From Paenibacillus ginsengarvi (GTDB lineage Bacteria > Bacillota > Bacilli > Paenibacillales > NBRC-103111), in contig NZ_RBAH01000013.1 of assembly GCF_003626695.1 (NCBI RefSeq), positions 1 through 64,000 on the forward strand: a stretch of DNA of 64,000 bases, read 5' to 3'. This document shows, piece by piece, positions 62,805-64,000 of this stretch; the stretch's first letter is position 1, and each line of letters starts with the position of its first letter. A model generated the notes under the pieces. The model ran no database searches and was not told the DNA's origin. It saw only the letters and a list, made by a program, of their open reading frames with translations. The translations under genes and the position numbers were made by a program.

Positions 62805-64000
62805 TCACATTGCCGCCGGCCCGCTTGATTCCCCTTGTTTGGGTGAACGTATAAAGAGAAATGCTAAAACAGCTCCTGCAAAGGCCACGATGCCGGACCA
62901 AAAAAATGCTTGATGAAACCCGGTATTCAAAGCTGTTAATGAATCGCTCCCTGTTTGGGAGGCTGCTCCCCCTGCAGCGATCGCCACCATAATGGCCAAA
63001 CTAATGGCCGAGCCGATCTGGTAACTGGTATTAGCCAAGCCGGATGCCAGGCCCGCCTCTTCCGGTTTCGCTCCTGACATGGCTGCCATCGTTGCCGGGA
63101 TATATGCAAGAGACATACCGAGCGCCCCTAATAACGATGCCGGGAGGACGTTCGCAACAAAAGTACCGTCTACCGGTGTATTTCCGGAAAATATAAGCAT
63201 GGATACTCCAAGAGCGATCAAGCCGATCACTAAATTAGCTTTCATTCCGAACTTCCCGATCCATTTGCCTGTAATGAACATCATGAAAATCGCAATCAGG
63301 ATCGTCATCGGCAGCAAAGCAACCCCGCCGGCGAAGGCGGAAAATTTCAAAATCTGCTGCATGTAAAGGTTGAGGAAATACCAAAGCGGAATCCAGCCTC
63401 CGGACAGCATGATAAGCGCAATATTCCCGGCTGCCAAGTTGGGTGCTCTAAATATTCGAAGCGGTACAAGAGGCTCTTTTTTAACAGCCTGCATGAAAAG
63501 AAAGAGAATGAAAAGAACAGCTCCTAAAATGAGGGTCCATAGAGTGGACGGCGAAGTCCACCCCTTATGCTCTGCAGTTACTATGCCGTATACGATTAAA
63601 ACTAAAGCGGCTGTGACGAAGAGGGCGCCCGTAACATCAATACTCCCTTTTTTGCGCAGCCCTTTCGACAACAGGGCAGGGGCTAACCATAAGGCAAAAA
63701 TACCGACTGGAACATTGATTAGAAATGTCCACTTCCAACTCAGCCATTCGGTAATCACTCCTCCAAGAAACACGCCGGCAGACCCTCCCGCCGCCGCTGA
63801 AGCGCCCCAGAAGCCAAGAGCCTTGCCCAGCTCCTTCGGGTTTCCGCTAAACAACATCATGACAATCGTTAATGCCGACGGTGCAATTAAAGCGGAACCG
63901 AACCCTTGCAATGCGCGGCCAACGTTAAGCGCCATATCGCTCCATGCCAATCCTGCAAGCAGGGAGGCCAAGGAAAGGATGGAAAAACCCCAGATGAAGA
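62805..64000 (-). CDS. MFS drug exporter of the DHA2 type, cut by window edge
   Basis: The visible 398 codons start inside the protein; the frame stays open to position 64000. It has at least ten hydrophobic segments and the motif GRALQGFGSALIAPSALTIV, with WKWTFLINVPVGIFALWLA, both typical of 14-helix EmrB/QacA-type exporters. The family exports drugs and other toxic compounds using protons. The N-terminus and promoter lie outside the window. The gene ends 136 bases before csoR on the same strand. Confidence 0.9.
   Translation of the reverse strand, partial: FIWGFSILSLASLLAGLAWSDMALNVGRALQGFGSALIAPSALTIVMMLFSGNPKELGKALGFWGASAAAGGSAGVFLGGVITEWLSWKWTFLINVPVGIFALWLAPALLSKGLRKKGSIDVTGALFVTAALVLIVYGIVTAEHKGWTSPSTLWTLILGAVLFILFLFMQAVKKEPLVPLRIFRAPNLAAGNIALIMLSGGWIPLWYFLNLYMQQILKFSAFAGGVALLPMTILIAIFMMFITGKWIGKFGMKANLVIGLIALGVSMLIFSGNTPVDGTFVANVLPASLLGALGMSLAYIPATMAAMSGAKPEEAGLASGLANTSYQIGSAISLAIMVAIAAGGAASQTGSDSLTALNTGFHQAFFWSGIVAFAGAVLAFLFIRSPKQGESSGPAAM

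Overview
The window comes from a low-to-mid GC Gram-positive bacterium, most likely Paenibacillaceae (Paenibacillus or Cohnella type). The evidence is strong AGGAGG ribosome binding sites, frequent TTG/GTG starts, many lipobox signal peptides on solute-binding proteins, YesM/YesN-type (LytS kinase plus AraC regulator) two-component pairs, and catabolic clusters each carrying an orphan solute-binding lipoprotein. No rRNA, tRNA, CRISPR array, prophage or origin was recognised.

Left end (1-4500): a decaying accessory zone. An IS3-type element end (1-122) sits in the remains of a Bacillus-like paiA gene, followed by a frameshifted paiB, a degraded IS110-type transposase tail, an OmpR-type regulator with a frameshifted histidine kinase, a fragment of a second kinase, and the C-terminal stub of a cell-wall amidase.

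Region 4.5-8.3 kb: a four-gene O-acetylation cassette (SGNH lipoprotein, MBOAT/AlgI, DHHW/AlgX-like protein, DUF4358-like lipoprotein). It is followed by a frameshifted Fic gene and an isolated serine/glycine-rich beta-helix lipoprotein that looks foreign.

Region 11-14.6 kb: a reactive-sulfur operon (TauE-like exporter, TusA-rhodanese fusion, rhodanese-persulfide dioxygenase fusion, TusA, DsrE-like) behind a promoter with two CsoR/CstR-type operators. A membrane diguanylate cyclase follows.

Region 16.8-29 kb: a solute-binding protein, LytS-like kinase and AraC regulator (a likely three-component sensor), then a sugar-type ABC importer without ATPase, a 2-hydroxyacid dehydrogenase, a LarA-like nickel-pincer isomerase, a PfkB kinase and a DapA-type aldolase. 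Together they suggest uptake and breakdown of a sugar acid.

Region 29.4-39.4 kb: an AraC regulator with an adjacent binding protein, then an RpiR-controlled operon holding N-succinylamino acid racemase, its GNAT partner, a binding protein, a large alpha/beta hydrolase and an M20 hydrolase. This matches the known D- to L-amino acid conversion route, with added uptake and hydrolase functions.

Region 39.6-47.8 kb: a Btr-like siderophore regulator whose N-terminus resembles an IS1634-type transposase, a Fur-box-controlled siderophore-binding lipoprotein with a late nonsense codon, a RarD permease, a WYL regulator with two tandem GyrI-like proteins, an apparently gene-less PhoP-box-like array, and a divergent TetR/alcohol dehydrogenase pair.

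Region 47.9-55.3 kb: a LacI regulator, binding protein, 1080-residue DUF4838-type secreted protein and GH109-like oxidoreductase, which look like a glycan-use locus.

Right end (55.3-64 kb): small membrane proteins, a dihydrofolate-reductase-family remnant, an aldo/keto reductase, a cupin, and a copper-resistance group on the minus strand (CsoR, CopA, glutaredoxin-like) with matching CsoR-type sites. An MFS exporter is cut by the window edge.
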